Origin: JAFGHJ01 sp964606065
Lineage (GTDB): Bacteria; Hydrothermota; UBA3072
NCBI GenBank assembly: GCA_964606065.1
Contig: CAZSEX010000012.1
Span: 1 to 49,268, forward strand
Length of the DNA stretch: 49,268 nucleotides
Direction: 5' to 3'
A program made the translations under genes and the position numbers. Below are positions 9,859 to 20,000 of the stretch, in pieces (the stretch's first letter is position 1; each line of letters opens with the position of its first letter). The notes under the pieces are model-generated. The model saw only the letters and a list, made by a program, of their open reading frames with translations, made no database searches and had not been told where the DNA came from.

Positions 9859-11467
9859 AAATCTCGGCTGGTCAGAAATCTTAAATTCCATGGACAAAGA
9901 GGGGAACATTTATCTTGACGAACTAAAAGCAAAATTAAATATAACTGAGGATAAATTAAATAAAATTTTAGCTGGAATAGGAGAAAAATTTGAAGAAGCA
10001 ATAGAAGAGAATAAAGAAGAAAGTTACTTCAGCTCGGGCAGAATTTCCCCTGCCGTGTTAGATCAACCTATGAGACTTTATCTTCGTGATATGGAAGGAA
10101 CTTCACTGCTCACAAAAGAAGAAGAATTTGAAATAGGTAAAAAATTGGAAAAAGGTCGCGCTATGATCTCGAGATATTTATTCCGATCTATTCCCGTAAT
10201 AGATGAGTTTTTATCGTATAAAAAAGAATTAAAAAACTCTACTTTTCTTATAAAACAGTTTTTATACCTGGATACACACAAATGGAGTGAAAGTTACGCG
10301 GGCGAAAAAGATAAAAAAAATTTATCCAAATTAATGAAACGTATAGAAAAATGGAAAACCAAACTCACGCATTATAAAAACGCATATCTCAAAAAAGGAA
10401 AAAAATTTTACAAATTTAAATATAAAAGATACGAAAAAATTATAATTAATACTATATTAAAACTCCGAATACAAACTCCTTACCTTAAAAATTTCGTGCA
10501 TTTACAGTCTGAAATATACAATGCGTTTGAAAAAAAGGTAACACGTGTAAGAAAATTAAGGGAAGAATTTAAAAATGCCGGTTCTCAAAAAGAAAAGAAA
10601 AATCTGAAAAAGCAATTAAAGGATACTATTAAAGAAATAAAAGATTTTCAGCTTGAAATTCATTCTGACTGGAAAGAAGTAAAATATATAAATAGAAATA
10701 TTCACAAATGGGAAAATTTTTTCTGTCAGGCAAAAAGGGAACTAATCGAAGGAAACATACGCCTGGTATTCTCTATCGCCAAGAAATTTAAAAGGGACGG
10801 CATCAGTTTCATGGATATTGTTCAGGAAGGTAACGCAGGATTGATTAAAGCCGTAGAAAAATTTGACCACACAAAAGGTTACAAGTTTTCAACGTACGGT
10901 ATATGGTGGATCAAACAGGCGATAATAAAGACTCTTGCCGAACAATCGGATTCCTTCTCTATTCCTACGCACACATTAACTCTGATCAATAAAATAACAA
11001 AATCAAAAAGAGATTTACTTCAAAAAAACGGCAGCAAACCCACTCTTGAAGAAATTTCTAAATACATTGGCATTTCAGAAGAAAGAATAAAATTCGCTCA
11101 AACTTTAGACGATGCAACAAAATCGCTGGATGAACCTGTCTCCGAAGATGGAGAATTGCTTTACGGAGATACAATCGCCAAAGAAGCAGTACCTTCCCCG
11201 GCAAAAAATGCAATGCTGAATTTGTTAAATGAAAACCTCGTAGAAATACTTGATACCACTTTATCTTCGAGAGAAAGAAAGGTACTTGAATTGCGCTACG
11301 GACTGGTCGACGGGGAAACGAAAACTTTAGAGGAAATAGGATCAATGTTCAAAGTCACAAGAGAAAGAATCAGACAAATAGAAGAAAATGCACTCAACAA
11401 ACTACGAAAAAGCCCCAACAGAAGAAGATTGAAATCTTTCTACTCCATGTGGGAATACGAACAGTAA
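9848..11467 (+). CDS. rpoD: Primary RNA polymerase sigma factor (sigma-70 type)
   Basis: Directs RNA polymerase to housekeeping promoters. Region 1.2 lies at about residues 55-95 (MRLYLRDMEG), followed by a long lysine-rich non-conserved insert to about 295, then region 2 (IRLVFSIAKKFKRDG, QEGNAGLIKAVEKFD), region 3 and region 4 (VTRERIRQIEENALNKLR). The start is TTG 9848, supported by AAAGGAG six nt upstream and the overlap with dnaG. It keeps WWIKQ in region 2.4, but E. coli Thr440 and Arg441 are replaced by Ile360 and Lys361, and the usual ARTIRIP segment reads SDSFSIP. The window's promoters still match TTGACA/TATAAT, so it is very likely the primary sigma factor. Confidence 0.93.
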   Translation: MEDKNLGWSEILNSMDKEGNIYLDELKAKLNITEDKLNKILAGIGEKFEEAIEENKEESYFSSGRISPAVLDQPMRLYLRDMEGTSLLTKEEEFEIGKKLEKGRAMISRYLFRSIPVIDEFLSYKKELKNSTFLIKQFLYLDTHKWSESYAGEKDKKNLSKLMKRIEKWKTKLTHYKNAYLKKGKKFYKFKYKRYEKIIINTILKLRIQTPYLKNFVHLQSEIYNAFEKKVTRVRKLREEFKNAGSQKEKKNLKKQLKDTIKEIKDFQLEIHSDWKEVKYINRNIHKWENFFCQAKRELIEGNIRLVFSIAKKFKRDGISFMDIVQEGNAGLIKAVEKFDHTKGYKFSTYGIWWIKQAIIKTLAEQSDSFSIPTHTLTLINKITKSKRDLLQKNGSKPTLEEISKYIGISEERIKFAQTLDDATKSLDEPVSEDGELLYGDTIAKEAVPSPAKNAMLNLLNENLVEILDTTLSSRERKVLELRYGLVDGETKTLEEIGSMFKVTRERIRQIEENALNKLRKSPNRRRLKSFYSMWEYEQ

Positions 11468-11480
11468 AAACAATTTATTT

Positions 11481-11562
11481 AACCACGAAACACACCAAAT
11501 AAACGAAATATTTTTTACAGTTTTCAAAAACTAAAACCCGAGACCTAAAACCCAAGACCTGC
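11481..11562. repeat. Degenerate dispersed repeats between convergent genes
   Basis: Contains ACCACGAAACACACCAAAT, a degenerate member of the CACAGAG-type repeat family, followed by a 14-bp direct duplication (AAAACCCGAGACCT then AAAACCCAAGACCT at about 11533-11560). No convincing terminator hairpin is seen for either converging gene. Confidence 0.5.
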
Positions 11563-11564
11563 TT

Positions 11565-12701
11565 TTACGTGATTCCCGCCGAAAGAAGCGAACTCAGTTC
11601 CTTGAGGTAGAAATTGGATTGAGAAAAGGTAAATCTGACTTTCTTTTTACCCTTACTTTTGCCGGAATAAAATGCCGAACCGGGAACAATCGCTACATTT
11701 TTATTTTTAAGTAAATACTTATAAAAACCCCAATCGTTGCCATCCCAGACATTCTCGAAATTGGCAAACACGTAATATCCGCCATCAGGTGTATAAAAAG
11801 TAAAACCGGCTTTCTCAAGGGTTCTGCACAAATAATCTCTTTTAACCTCGTATTTCTCCCTGAGGTTTTCTATGTAATTTGATTGCATATCAAAATTTTC
11901 AAAAGCCCACTGAAAGGGAACCGGCGCGGAAACAGAACCGTAATAATGAACTTTTCTTATTTCTTTCATTATGGGAGTTTTCGCGGCAACATAACCCAAT
12001 CTCCAACCACGAGCAGAAAAAAAAGTAGAATAACTACCAATAATAATGGTCCTATCCACAAGATCTTCTATTTGTAAAGGAGAAACATACTCTTTGCCAT
12101 AAAGGAGATGTTTATAAGTTTCATCTACAATTAAAAAACCTTCCCTTTCAAGAACAGTATTACCGATTGCTTTAATCTCCTCAGAATTAAAAACTTTCCC
12201 TGTAGGATTGTGCGGATTATTAAGTATGAAAACCTTAAAGGTCGGCAATTTCTTGAAATCTGTGAAATGAAAAGAATAATCAGGTTCAGACAGGGACAAA
12301 AAGATAGGTTTACCCCTACTCATTTCAGTTATCGGAACATAATTTTCATAAAAAGGTTCAGGAATAACAACTCCATTCTCACCCTCGACAAGACTCAACA
12401 TAGATGACATAAAAGCTTCACTGGCTCCCGAGGTTATAGTAATTTCTTTTTCGGGATCAAAAGTCACGCCCGTCTCTTTTGTTATAAGTTCGGAAGTTAA
12501 CTTTCTCAAGGGTTTTCTTCCAGCACTGATTATATATCCGTTAAAACCACCTTCTATCGCTTCCTTAGCATTTTCTATAATAGATTGAGGAGTAAAAAGC
12601 TCAATAGGATTTTCGGCAAAATTAATCGCTTTATTTTCTTCTGCCACTTCCATAACTTTCGATATAATAGATTCTTCTATCCCGGCCAGAATTGAATTCA
12701 T
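11565..12701 (-). CDS. Aminotransferase-fold protein lacking the PLP lysine
   Basis: A class I/II aminotransferase homologue of 378 residues. Most cofactor-pocket landmarks remain: NNPHNPTGKVF, the VDETYKHLLYG Asp and Tyr, GWRLGY, and the C-terminal VRFTF arginine that binds the substrate carboxylate. The position of the Schiff-base lysine reads GSYSTFFSARGWR, with Thr226 where the family has Lys. The codon is ACT, two base changes away from AAA or AAG, so a single sequencing error does not explain it. Normal transamination is therefore unlikely, and the protein may bind PLP or amino acids without turnover, or do different chemistry. ATG 12701 is chosen over TTG 12725 because the latter lies inside the promoter. 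Monocistronic. Confidence 0.88.
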   Translation of the reverse strand: MNSILAGIEESIISKVMEVAEENKAINFAENPIELFTPQSIIENAKEAIEGGFNGYIISAGRKPLRKLTSELITKETGVTFDPEKEITITSGASEAFMSSMLSLVEGENGVVIPEPFYENYVPITEMSRGKPIFLSLSEPDYSFHFTDFKKLPTFKVFILNNPHNPTGKVFNSEEIKAIGNTVLEREGFLIVDETYKHLLYGKEYVSPLQIEDLVDRTIIIGSYSTFFSARGWRLGYVAAKTPIMKEIRKVHYYGSVSAPVPFQWAFENFDMQSNYIENLREKYEVKRDYLCRTLEKAGFTFYTPDGGYYVFANFENVWDGNDWGFYKYLLKNKNVAIVPGSAFYSGKSKGKKKVRFTFSQSNFYLKELSSLLSAGIT

Positions 12702-12707
12702 AATGGT

Positions 12708-12735
12708 ATTATAATTAGAATGCAAAATATGTCAA
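12708..12735 (-). promoter_or_regulatory. Consensus promoter, predicted leaderless, for the aminotransferase-like gene
   Basis: Perfect TTGACA (12735-12730), 16-nt spacer and perfect TATAAT (12713-12708). Only 6 nt separate the -10 from ATG 12701, so transcription should begin at the start codon. There is no Shine-Dalgarno sequence. Confidence 0.85.
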
Positions 12736-12764
12736 TAAGCGGCAAAACCGCTAACTTAGAATTT

Positions 12765-13008
12765 GAACCACAAAGCACACAAAGCCCCTACGCAACTCAA
12801 AGAATTATCTTGTTGTTACAAAATCCCAACCCTAAAATCCCAAATTTTAAATATTAACCACGAAAAACCGCAAAGGTCGCAAAGCCACATTCCCTCCAGG
12901 TTTTTTAATTGTGCTTTTAAATTCAAAACCAAAACAAAAAAAACGAAAAAAACAAAACAATAAAAAATAAAATCTTTGTGCTCTCTGTGCACTTTGTGAT
13001 TCAACCTC
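12765..13008. repeat. Inverted pair of CACAAAG-type repeats enclosing A-rich sequence
   Basis: The gap before the export gene begins with ACCACAAAGCACACAAAG (about 12767) and ends with CTTTGTGCTCTCTGTGCAC (12974-12992) in the opposite orientation. A third copy lies between them (ACCACGAAAAACCGCAAAGG, near 12857). Between are a short duplication of a CCCAACCCTAAAATCCC type and a long A-rich tract. Short ORFs here consist of this low-complexity sequence and are not credible genes. Confidence 0.6.
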
Positions 13009-13021
13009 CCTTCGATAGACC

Positions 13022-13049
13022 TTGACAAATCTGAAAGTTTTCGTAGTAT
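13022..13049 (+). promoter_or_regulatory. Promoter of the SLBB export gene
   Basis: TTGACA at 13022-13027, a 16-nt spacer, and TAGTAT at 13044-13049 (4 of 6 matches). The expected transcript start near 13056 leaves a leader of about 24 nt that carries GGAG before the GTG start at 13080. Confidence 0.6.
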
Positions 13050-13079
13050 CAATATCGAAATACCAAAAGCGGAGAAAAA

Positions 13080-15596
13080 GTGTTAAAAGAAAAAAAAATA
13101 GTACCAATATTTATATTAATTATATTAGTAATTCTGCCATTCACCTGTCTTAGTAAAGAAGTAGACAAAGGTATCTTGTGGCAAATACAGGAAGGAAGCA
13201 GATTAATGCCTCAAACTTTACAATCAGGAATAAAAGATAGCGCTAAAAAAGAACTACTTATACATGAAGCTGAATCACTCTCAACAATAGAAAAAATGTT
13301 CAACGAAAAATACATGATCACACCGAGGAGAATCAATCTTAAACTTTTAAGAGATTCCCTCGAAGAACAGGTAAAAGCGGAGTCTTTAAAAATAGAATTA
13401 AGAAAACAATATTTAACAAGTGATGAGTTACAGGATAAATATCTGATACCGGCAGATGAGGCATATTTTTCCTTAAGGAAAAAACTGACGAGGGTAAATA
13501 AACAGCTCGATTCAATTTCCGTAACATTAAAACAATTTGGTTACGACATGTTCAAAACTACCGTGGAGGGAATACCTCTTTTTACCCCTGTTGCGGATAA
13601 TTATGTTTTAGGTCCGGGAGATGAAATTCAAATCGCCATTACTGGAGAAATAAATTACAACTGGAAATTAGATATAAACCGTGACGGGTCAATCGCTATT
13701 CCCTATATAGGGGACATAAAACTCTGGGGAAAAACATACAGAGAAGGGAAAAGGATAATCAGTGAAAAATTTCATGAAAAATTTTCCAATATTGAAGTTA
13801 GTACAAGTTTGGGTTATTTAAAAAGTGTAAATTTGTTTGTTTTAGGAGAAGTCTCAACGCCCGGGATTTATGATATCACATTCCTTTCCAACCCCTTGAC
13901 TGCTTTCTTTCAATCAGACGGCATCAAGAAATCGGGAAGTTTAAGAAAAATAAAATACATTTCAAGTAAAGGTACCACGAAAAACATAGACTTGTATAAA
14001 CTTTTCGTGAAAATGGAACCTCTGCCCGAGCTTCAATCTTCGTCCGGAGACATGATAATTGTGCCCCCAATAGAAAAAGTAATAGGAATCAGCGGTGCCG
14101 TAAACAGACCGGGAATTTACGAATTGAACGATGATGAACAGCTTTCGAGTTTAATAAAAATGGCAGGAGGACTTCTACCAACAGCAGGAACAAAGAGAAT
14201 TAAACTCGAAAGAATAACACCGTCTGGCGAGAAAATTACCGAAGATTTGAAATTCGAGAATCTAAATGAATTAGAAAAAATCTCTAAAACCACGGAATTA
14301 AAAAACGGAGATCTTGTTACCGTTACTGAAATAGCGCCCTATCTCCACAATTATGTTGAAATCAAAGGAAACGTCAACAATGAAGGCTCCTATCAGCTAA
14401 AAGACGGAATGAGAGCGCTTGATCTAATTGAAAACGCCAATGGTTTACGAAAAGGGACATATATGGAACGAGCAGAACTTCTACGTTTCAGAGGAATAGA
14501 AACACCTGAAATAATAGAAGTAAATTTAAAAAAATTGCTGGAAGGCAATCCTGAAGAAAATATAAAATTAGAAGAATGGGATCAACTGAAAATTTTCACG
14601 AGGGATGAAGTAGAAGAAAAATTTTTCGTGAGAGTTGACGGTGAAGTCGAAAATCCGGGATCATTTCCACTCAACCCGAACATGAAAGTCGAAGACCTTT
14701 TATTCATTGCCCGGCCATTAATTTCATCTCACGAAAAAGCGGAGCTTTTTAGAATAGATCTGGAAAAAGGAACTTATGTTCAAAAAATCGATATCACCAA
14801 TAAAAATGATCTGAAAATCGAATTAAAACCAGATGATCATATGCATATAAATGAAAAACCGGCATATAGAGAAATAGGACATGTCCTTTTGACTGGAGAA
14901 TTTAAATTCCCGGGTTGGTATGACATAATAGTGGGAACCACACTTGGAGAATTAATTGATATGGCCGGAGGGTTTACTGAAAACGCTTACCTCGAAGGGG
15001 CTATATTGACAAAAAAATCGGTTAAAAAACTGCAGGATGAAGCCATGGAAAACCTTATCAAAGAAACCCGAATGAGACTCATAACCGAACAAAGAGCAAT
15101 TATGGGAAGTATTTCTTCAGAAGAAGATAAACTCGCACAGATGAAATATATCCAAATGCAGGAAGAACAACTTGAAAAAATAAAAGAAATTCAAAACCCG
15201 GGCAGGGTTATAATAAATCTATCAGATCCTATTCAATTAGAAATGCCTCTCGAGAATGGAGACGAATTAGAGATTCCGCGATTGACAAAAACAGTTCAGG
15301 TAATAGGAGAAGTTTACAACTCTACGGGAATAGCCTACGAAGAAAATTTATCATTAAAAGACTACCTGGAAATTGCTGGGGGGCCGAAACCGACAGCAAA
15401 TATCAGAGAGATGTATGTTGTAAGAGCCTCAGGTAAAGTCGAGAAAGGCTCGGTTAAAATAAAACCGGGAGACACAATTATAGTTCCTGAGAAAGTTAAA
15501 ATAGGGATATCTCCATTGGAAGCTTTAGGCTTTACAGTGGATATTTTGTATAAAGTAGGACTCACCGTCGCCGCTTTTGTTGCAATTATAAAATAA
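13080..15596 (+). CDS. Polysaccharide export protein with many SLBB domains
   Basis: An 838-residue outer-membrane or periplasmic export protein of the Wza/polysaccharide-export family. A signal sequence (about residues 5-27) leads into a helical region, then the poly-export domain near 175-260 (YVLGPGDEIQIAITGEI, IPYIGDI). At least five SLBB-like modules follow, each recognisable by a V.I.GEV..PG pattern (LGEVSTPGIY, SGAVNRPGIY, KGNVNNEGSY, DGEVENPGSF, TGEFKFPGWY). The C-terminus ends in a hydrophobic stretch (KVGLTVAAFVAIIK). It is roughly twice the usual Wza length. GTG start with GGAG upstream. No capsule glycosyltransferases sit beside it, so which polymer it exports is unknown. Confidence 0.85.
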   Translation: MLKEKKIVPIFILIILVILPFTCLSKEVDKGILWQIQEGSRLMPQTLQSGIKDSAKKELLIHEAESLSTIEKMFNEKYMITPRRINLKLLRDSLEEQVKAESLKIELRKQYLTSDELQDKYLIPADEAYFSLRKKLTRVNKQLDSISVTLKQFGYDMFKTTVEGIPLFTPVADNYVLGPGDEIQIAITGEINYNWKLDINRDGSIAIPYIGDIKLWGKTYREGKRIISEKFHEKFSNIEVSTSLGYLKSVNLFVLGEVSTPGIYDITFLSNPLTAFFQSDGIKKSGSLRKIKYISSKGTTKNIDLYKLFVKMEPLPELQSSSGDMIIVPPIEKVIGISGAVNRPGIYELNDDEQLSSLIKMAGGLLPTAGTKRIKLERITPSGEKITEDLKFENLNELEKISKTTELKNGDLVTVTEIAPYLHNYVEIKGNVNNEGSYQLKDGMRALDLIENANGLRKGTYMERAELLRFRGIETPEIIEVNLKKLLEGNPEENIKLEEWDQLKIFTRDEVEEKFFVRVDGEVENPGSFPLNPNMKVEDLLFIARPLISSHEKAELFRIDLEKGTYVQKIDITNKNDLKIELKPDDHMHINEKPAYREIGHVLLTGEFKFPGWYDIIVGTTLGELIDMAGGFTENAYLEGAILTKKSVKKLQDEAMENLIKETRMRLITEQRAIMGSISSEEDKLAQMKYIQMQEEQLEKIKEIQNPGRVIINLSDPIQLEMPLENGDELEIPRLTKTVQVIGEVYNSTGIAYEENLSLKDYLEIAGGPKPTANIREMYVVRASGKVEKGSVKIKPGDTIIVPEKVKIGISPLEALGFTVDILYKVGLTVAAFVAIIK

Positions 15597-15614
15597 AATT
15601 ACACTCGACAATAC

Positions 15615-15642
15615 TTGACTAATCACGTAAATCTTTTATTAT
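15615..15642 (+). promoter_or_regulatory. Promoter of the DUF502-to-lepB gene run
   Basis: TTGACT (15615-15620), 16-nt spacer and TATTAT (15637-15642). The ATG at 15657 begins 14 nt after the -10, giving a leader of only about 7 nt without a Shine-Dalgarno site, so this is nearly leaderless. Confidence 0.75.
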
Positions 15643-15656
15643 TCTAATAAAAGAAT

Positions 15657-16265
15657 ATGGTTTTCAAAAATAAAATCAAAAGACACTTTATAACAGGACT
15701 GGTTGCTATACTCCCCATAGGTCTAACTGTGAGCGTGATATGGTTCCTGATACAAAAAATAGGTGGATTTTTCGGAAAATATTTGACGGAAATTTCGTTC
15801 TTTTCTAATATATCCAATCCCTTATCTTCATTATTGGGTTTTATTTCCGTAATAATCGGTATTTATATAATAGGTTTTCTGACTTCGAGCTTCATGGGCA
15901 GATGGTTCATAAACACACTCGATAAAATAATGAAAAGACTGCCTTTTGTAAAAGGACTGTATAACGCAATCAGACAGCTTGTAAACGCGATAATGATAGA
16001 TCATTCGGCATTCAGTAAAGTGGTAATAATAAAATATCCCTGGAAAAACACGTATACGCTCGCGTTCCTGACAAGCGAAGATAAATGGCAAATAGGAGAA
16101 AAAGAATACTATAATGTTTTTCTACCAACTTCTCCCAATCCTACTTCGGGTTATTACCTCATTTACCCTGCATCCGAGATTATCGAAACAAAAATCTCAA
16201 TTCAGGATGGTTTTAAAATAATAACATCAGGAGGAGTTATACTCCCAAAAACGAGAAAATTCTAG
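15657..16265 (+). CDS. DUF502 membrane protein
   Basis: A 202-residue inner-membrane protein with two hydrophobic segments (about 12-35 and 55-78) followed by a conserved cytoplasmic or periplasmic domain. Family marks include the KLPFVKGLYNAIRQ-like block, PLPTSPNPTSGYY near residue 160, and the terminal GGVILPK. The family is widespread but its biochemical role is not settled. It is the first gene of a long run. Its TAG overlaps the GTG of the CorC-like gene by one base, so the two are probably translated together. Confidence 0.88.
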   Translation: MVFKNKIKRHFITGLVAILPIGLTVSVIWFLIQKIGGFFGKYLTEISFFSNISNPLSSLLGFISVIIGIYIIGFLTSSFMGRWFINTLDKIMKRLPFVKGLYNAIRQLVNAIMIDHSAFSKVVIIKYPWKNTYTLAFLTSEDKWQIGEKEYYNVFLPTSPNPTSGYYLIYPASEIIETKISIQDGFKIITSGGVILPKTRKF

Positions 16266-17044
16266 TGTTTAGGTGGTTTAAAAAATCCCCAATTAAAAGC
16301 GAAAGAAAGCTACAAGAATTGATCGCCGAAGTCGAAGACGAAGGAGTAATTTCTGAAGATGAAGAAGAATTATTAACCGCGATATTTAGACTCGACAGAA
16401 CTGTTGCCGAAGACGTAATGGTCCCCAGAACCGATATTGAATGTATTTCTATAGAGAAAGATATCGAAACATTGATAGAACATTATAGAAGGAAAAGACA
16501 CACCAAAATACCGGTATATGATGGCACTCGTGATAATATTGTTGGAATCATATACATGACCGAAGTTTTGAAATTATGGGGAGAGGACAAAAGATTTTTA
16601 GCCGGTGACTTAATGCGATTGCCTTATTTTATACCTTACACAAAAAACGTCCTTTCCACACTGAGAGAGTTTCAAAAAAATCACATCTCTATCGCTATCG
16701 TTATGGACGAATTTGGGGGAGTCGCGGGTCTCCTTACTACAGAAGACTTAATAGAAGAAATAGTGGGTGAACTGCAGGACGAATTAGATAAAGAAAAAAC
16801 AATGTATAAAAAATTAGATGATGGTTCCGTAATTGTTCCCGGTACATTTGAATTAGAACAGCTTGAAGAAATTCTATGCTTAAAATTTGGAAACCCGGAT
16901 ATAAGAACAGTAGGAGGATTAATTTTCGCAAAATTAAACCGTATTCCTGAAGAAAACGAATCGATTGTTATAGATAACTTAGAATTTACCATTCTCAAAG
17001 CGACAAAACAACGAATTAGGAAAGTTAAGGTAAAGAAAATATGA
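16265..17044 (+). CDS. CBS-domain protein of the CorC/HlyC family
   Basis: A 259-residue soluble protein. It begins with the short acidic lead-in (EVEDEGVISEDEEELL) and EDVMVPRTDI that open the CBS pair in CorC/TlyC proteins. Two CBS domains follow (about 60-185, with KIPVYDGTRDNIVGI and FGGVAGLLTTEDLIEEIVGE), then the C-terminal transporter-associated domain (about 190-255, with VGGLIFAKLNRIP). It has no DUF21 membrane domain, so it is the short CorC type, linked in other bacteria to magnesium and cobalt handling. GTG start overlaps the previous stop, and its own TGA overlaps the dnaE ATG (ATGA). Confidence 0.88.
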   Translation: MFRWFKKSPIKSERKLQELIAEVEDEGVISEDEEELLTAIFRLDRTVAEDVMVPRTDIECISIEKDIETLIEHYRRKRHTKIPVYDGTRDNIVGIIYMTEVLKLWGEDKRFLAGDLMRLPYFIPYTKNVLSTLREFQKNHISIAIVMDEFGGVAGLLTTEDLIEEIVGELQDELDKEKTMYKKLDDGSVIVPGTFELEQLEEILCLKFGNPDIRTVGGLIFAKLNRIPEENESIVIDNLEFTILKATKQRIRKVKVKKI

Positions 17045-20000
17045 GTTTTACTCATCTACATGTTCATACTCATTACTCAATATTAGACGGCGGAATCAAA
17101 ATTCCCGATTTAATAAACCAGGTTAAAAAATTAGGGATGGACGCGATAGCTCTTACCGATCACGGCAATCTTTTTGGGGCATTCGAATTTTACAAAGAAG
17201 CGGTAAAAAATCAGGTGAAACCGATTATTGGAATGGAAGGGTATTTTTCAACCGAGGGGAGGAAGAAGAAATCCGAAAATTATCACATAACCCTATGGGC
17301 AAAGAATTCAAAAGGTTACCGTAACCTAATGAAAATATCCTCTCTGGCGTATATTGAAGGTTTTTACAGAAAACCAAGACTGGACAGAGAAATACTTTTA
17401 AAGTATAAAGAAGGAATAATAGTGGGAAGCGCCTGCAGAAACGGAATAATACCCGCATTTGTTGCCAATGATGAATTAGAAAAAGCAGAAGAATTAACAA
17501 ACTTTTTAAAAAAAGAGTTTAAAGATGATTTTTATATAGAATTAATGCGAGTGGGTATAGAAAAAGAAGTTGAAGTAAACGAAAGACTAATAGACCTCTC
17601 AAAAAAATTTGATGTTCCTATAATTGCAACCAACGACGTACACTACCTGAAAAAGGAAGACTCAAGGAAACACGAAATACTTCTTCTGCTTCAGATAAAA
17701 AAAACAATTAGCGAAGAAAATGGTTTAAGATTACCCACAGATAACTTTTATCTAAGATCACCAGAAGAAATGGAAGAACTGTTTAAGGATATCCCAGAAG
17801 CATTAGAAAATACCGGGTATTTTAAAGAAAAATGCATACCTATACCCTTTGAAACAGATAAAAATCTTCTTCCGTCAATCGATATTCCGAAAGGATTCGA
17901 AGGTTTGGAAACTTATCTTGAACATCTGGCAAGAGACGGGCTCGAAAAAAGGATTAAAAGGGTTACTCCCGGAGAAGAAGAACGCCTTCAATATGAACTG
18001 TCCGTAATCAACGAATTAGGATTGGCCGGTTATTTTCTCATAATCAAAGACATTGTTGATTTCGCAAGAGAAAAAGGAATACCTGTAGGACCAGGAAGAG
18101 GCTCAGCCACCAGCAGCCTTGTTCTCTATAGCCTGGGAATAACAAACATAAACCCCTTAAAACACGGACTTATATTTGAACGTTTTCTAAATCCACAAAG
18201 GGTATCTATGGCAGACGTGGATATAGATTTTTCAGATGTAAGAAGAGACGAAGTGGTCCAACACATTAAAAGAAAATACGGAGAAAGAAACGTCGCCCAA
18301 ATTGTTACTTTTAGTATATTGAAAGCCAGATCCGTTGTCCGGGACGTCGGCAGGGTCCTCGAAATACCTTACAGCGATTGCGACGAAATAGCCAAAGAAA
18401 TAGAAAGGGAGCAATCGATCGAAGAAGCGATAAAAAGCTCCACGGAACTAAAAGAAAAAATAGAAAGCAGAGCAGATATAAAGGAACTTATAGGACTCGC
18501 AAAAAGCCTCGAAGGACTAATACGGCAAACCTCGACTCATGCAGCCGGATTGGTAATCGCTCCGGGCGACATCACTGATTTTGTCCCTCTTTTCGTTAGC
18601 ACCACAGGTAATGAGAAAGTGATTACAACCCAATTCCCCATGGAAACACTTGAAAAACTCGGACTGTTAAAAGTAGATATTCTCGGATTGCGAACTCTTA
18701 CAGTCATACAGGAAACGCTTAAAAATATTAAACAGAAACTGGACATTTATAATTTAGATAAAGAGGACAAAAAAACTTACGAACTCATAAGAAGAGGAGA
18801 CACAACAGGAGTTTTTCAGCTTGAATCGGAAGGTATGAAAAAAATGCTCAGGAAAATCGAACCAACCGATTTTTCAGATCTTGTTGCATCCGTAGCTCTA
18901 TATCGACCTGGACCACTCCAGAATATAGATCAGGATGAGTTCGCTCTGAGAAAAAAAGGCAAAATGGATCCCAAATATCCTCATCCTAAACTAAAGCCTG
19001 TTTTAGAAGAAACTTACGGAATAATGCTATATCAGGAACAGGTAATGAAAATTGCCAATATTCTCGCCGGTTTTTCTTTAGGTGAAGCTGACATTTTAAG
19101 AAAAGCAATGGGCAAGAAAAAAATGGATGTAATGCAGTCGATGGGAGAAAAATTTATTGAAGGCTGTGTAAAAAACAATATTTTAAAAAACCAGGCGGAA
19201 GATATCTTCGAAAGGATGAGTGCTTTCGCGAAATACGGTTTTAACAAAGCACACTCGGTATCTTACGCTGAAATAGCATATCAGACCGCATATCTTAAAG
19301 CGCACTACCCGACTGAATTCTATGCCGCTTCTCTCACCAGTAACATTGGCGCAGAAGTAGAAGATATAAGAAAATTTATCAAAGATGCTCGAAAACACGG
19401 AATAGAAATAAAACCTCCGAACATAAATATTTCCGATTATGAATTTATTCCCGAAAAAAACGGGATTCGTTATGGTCTGGGAGGTCTAAAGAATGTGGGT
19501 AGAAATGCCGTACTGGAAATTATAAAAGAAAGGGAAAAGAAAAATTTCAAGGACTTTTTCGAATTTGTAGAAAGAGCAGGTGGCAGACTGGTTAACAAAA
19601 AAGTTATGGAAAGTCTAATTAAAGCCGGAGCCTTTGACTCAATTGAACCAAACAGACATTCTCTACTCTCCTCTTTACAAAACGCAATAGATTATGCAAA
19701 AGCAAAGGAAAAAAGGAAAATGGAAACATTATTTGGAGAAAAAAAAGAGGAATTGATTCCGACCGCTCCCTTCGACGAAGAAGAAAAATTGAGATACGAA
19801 CAGGAAGCCTATGGTTTCTTTTTTTCAGGGCATCCTCTATCGAAATACGAAAGACTTTCGGAAGCTTTATTTACCTCGTCTTCAAAGCTAAAAGATTTAC
19901 CTCGAAACAAGTTAGTTATAACCGGAGGAACGATTATAGAAGTAGAGAAAAAAACATCTAAAAAGAATCGACGTTGGGCTAAATTAAAAGTTGAAGATGA

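Noticed and set aside
12763..13107. Overlapping short ORFs in the gap before the export gene
   Set aside because: All three consist of repeat and A-rich sequence and overlap each other on both strands; no start site or known motif supports them.
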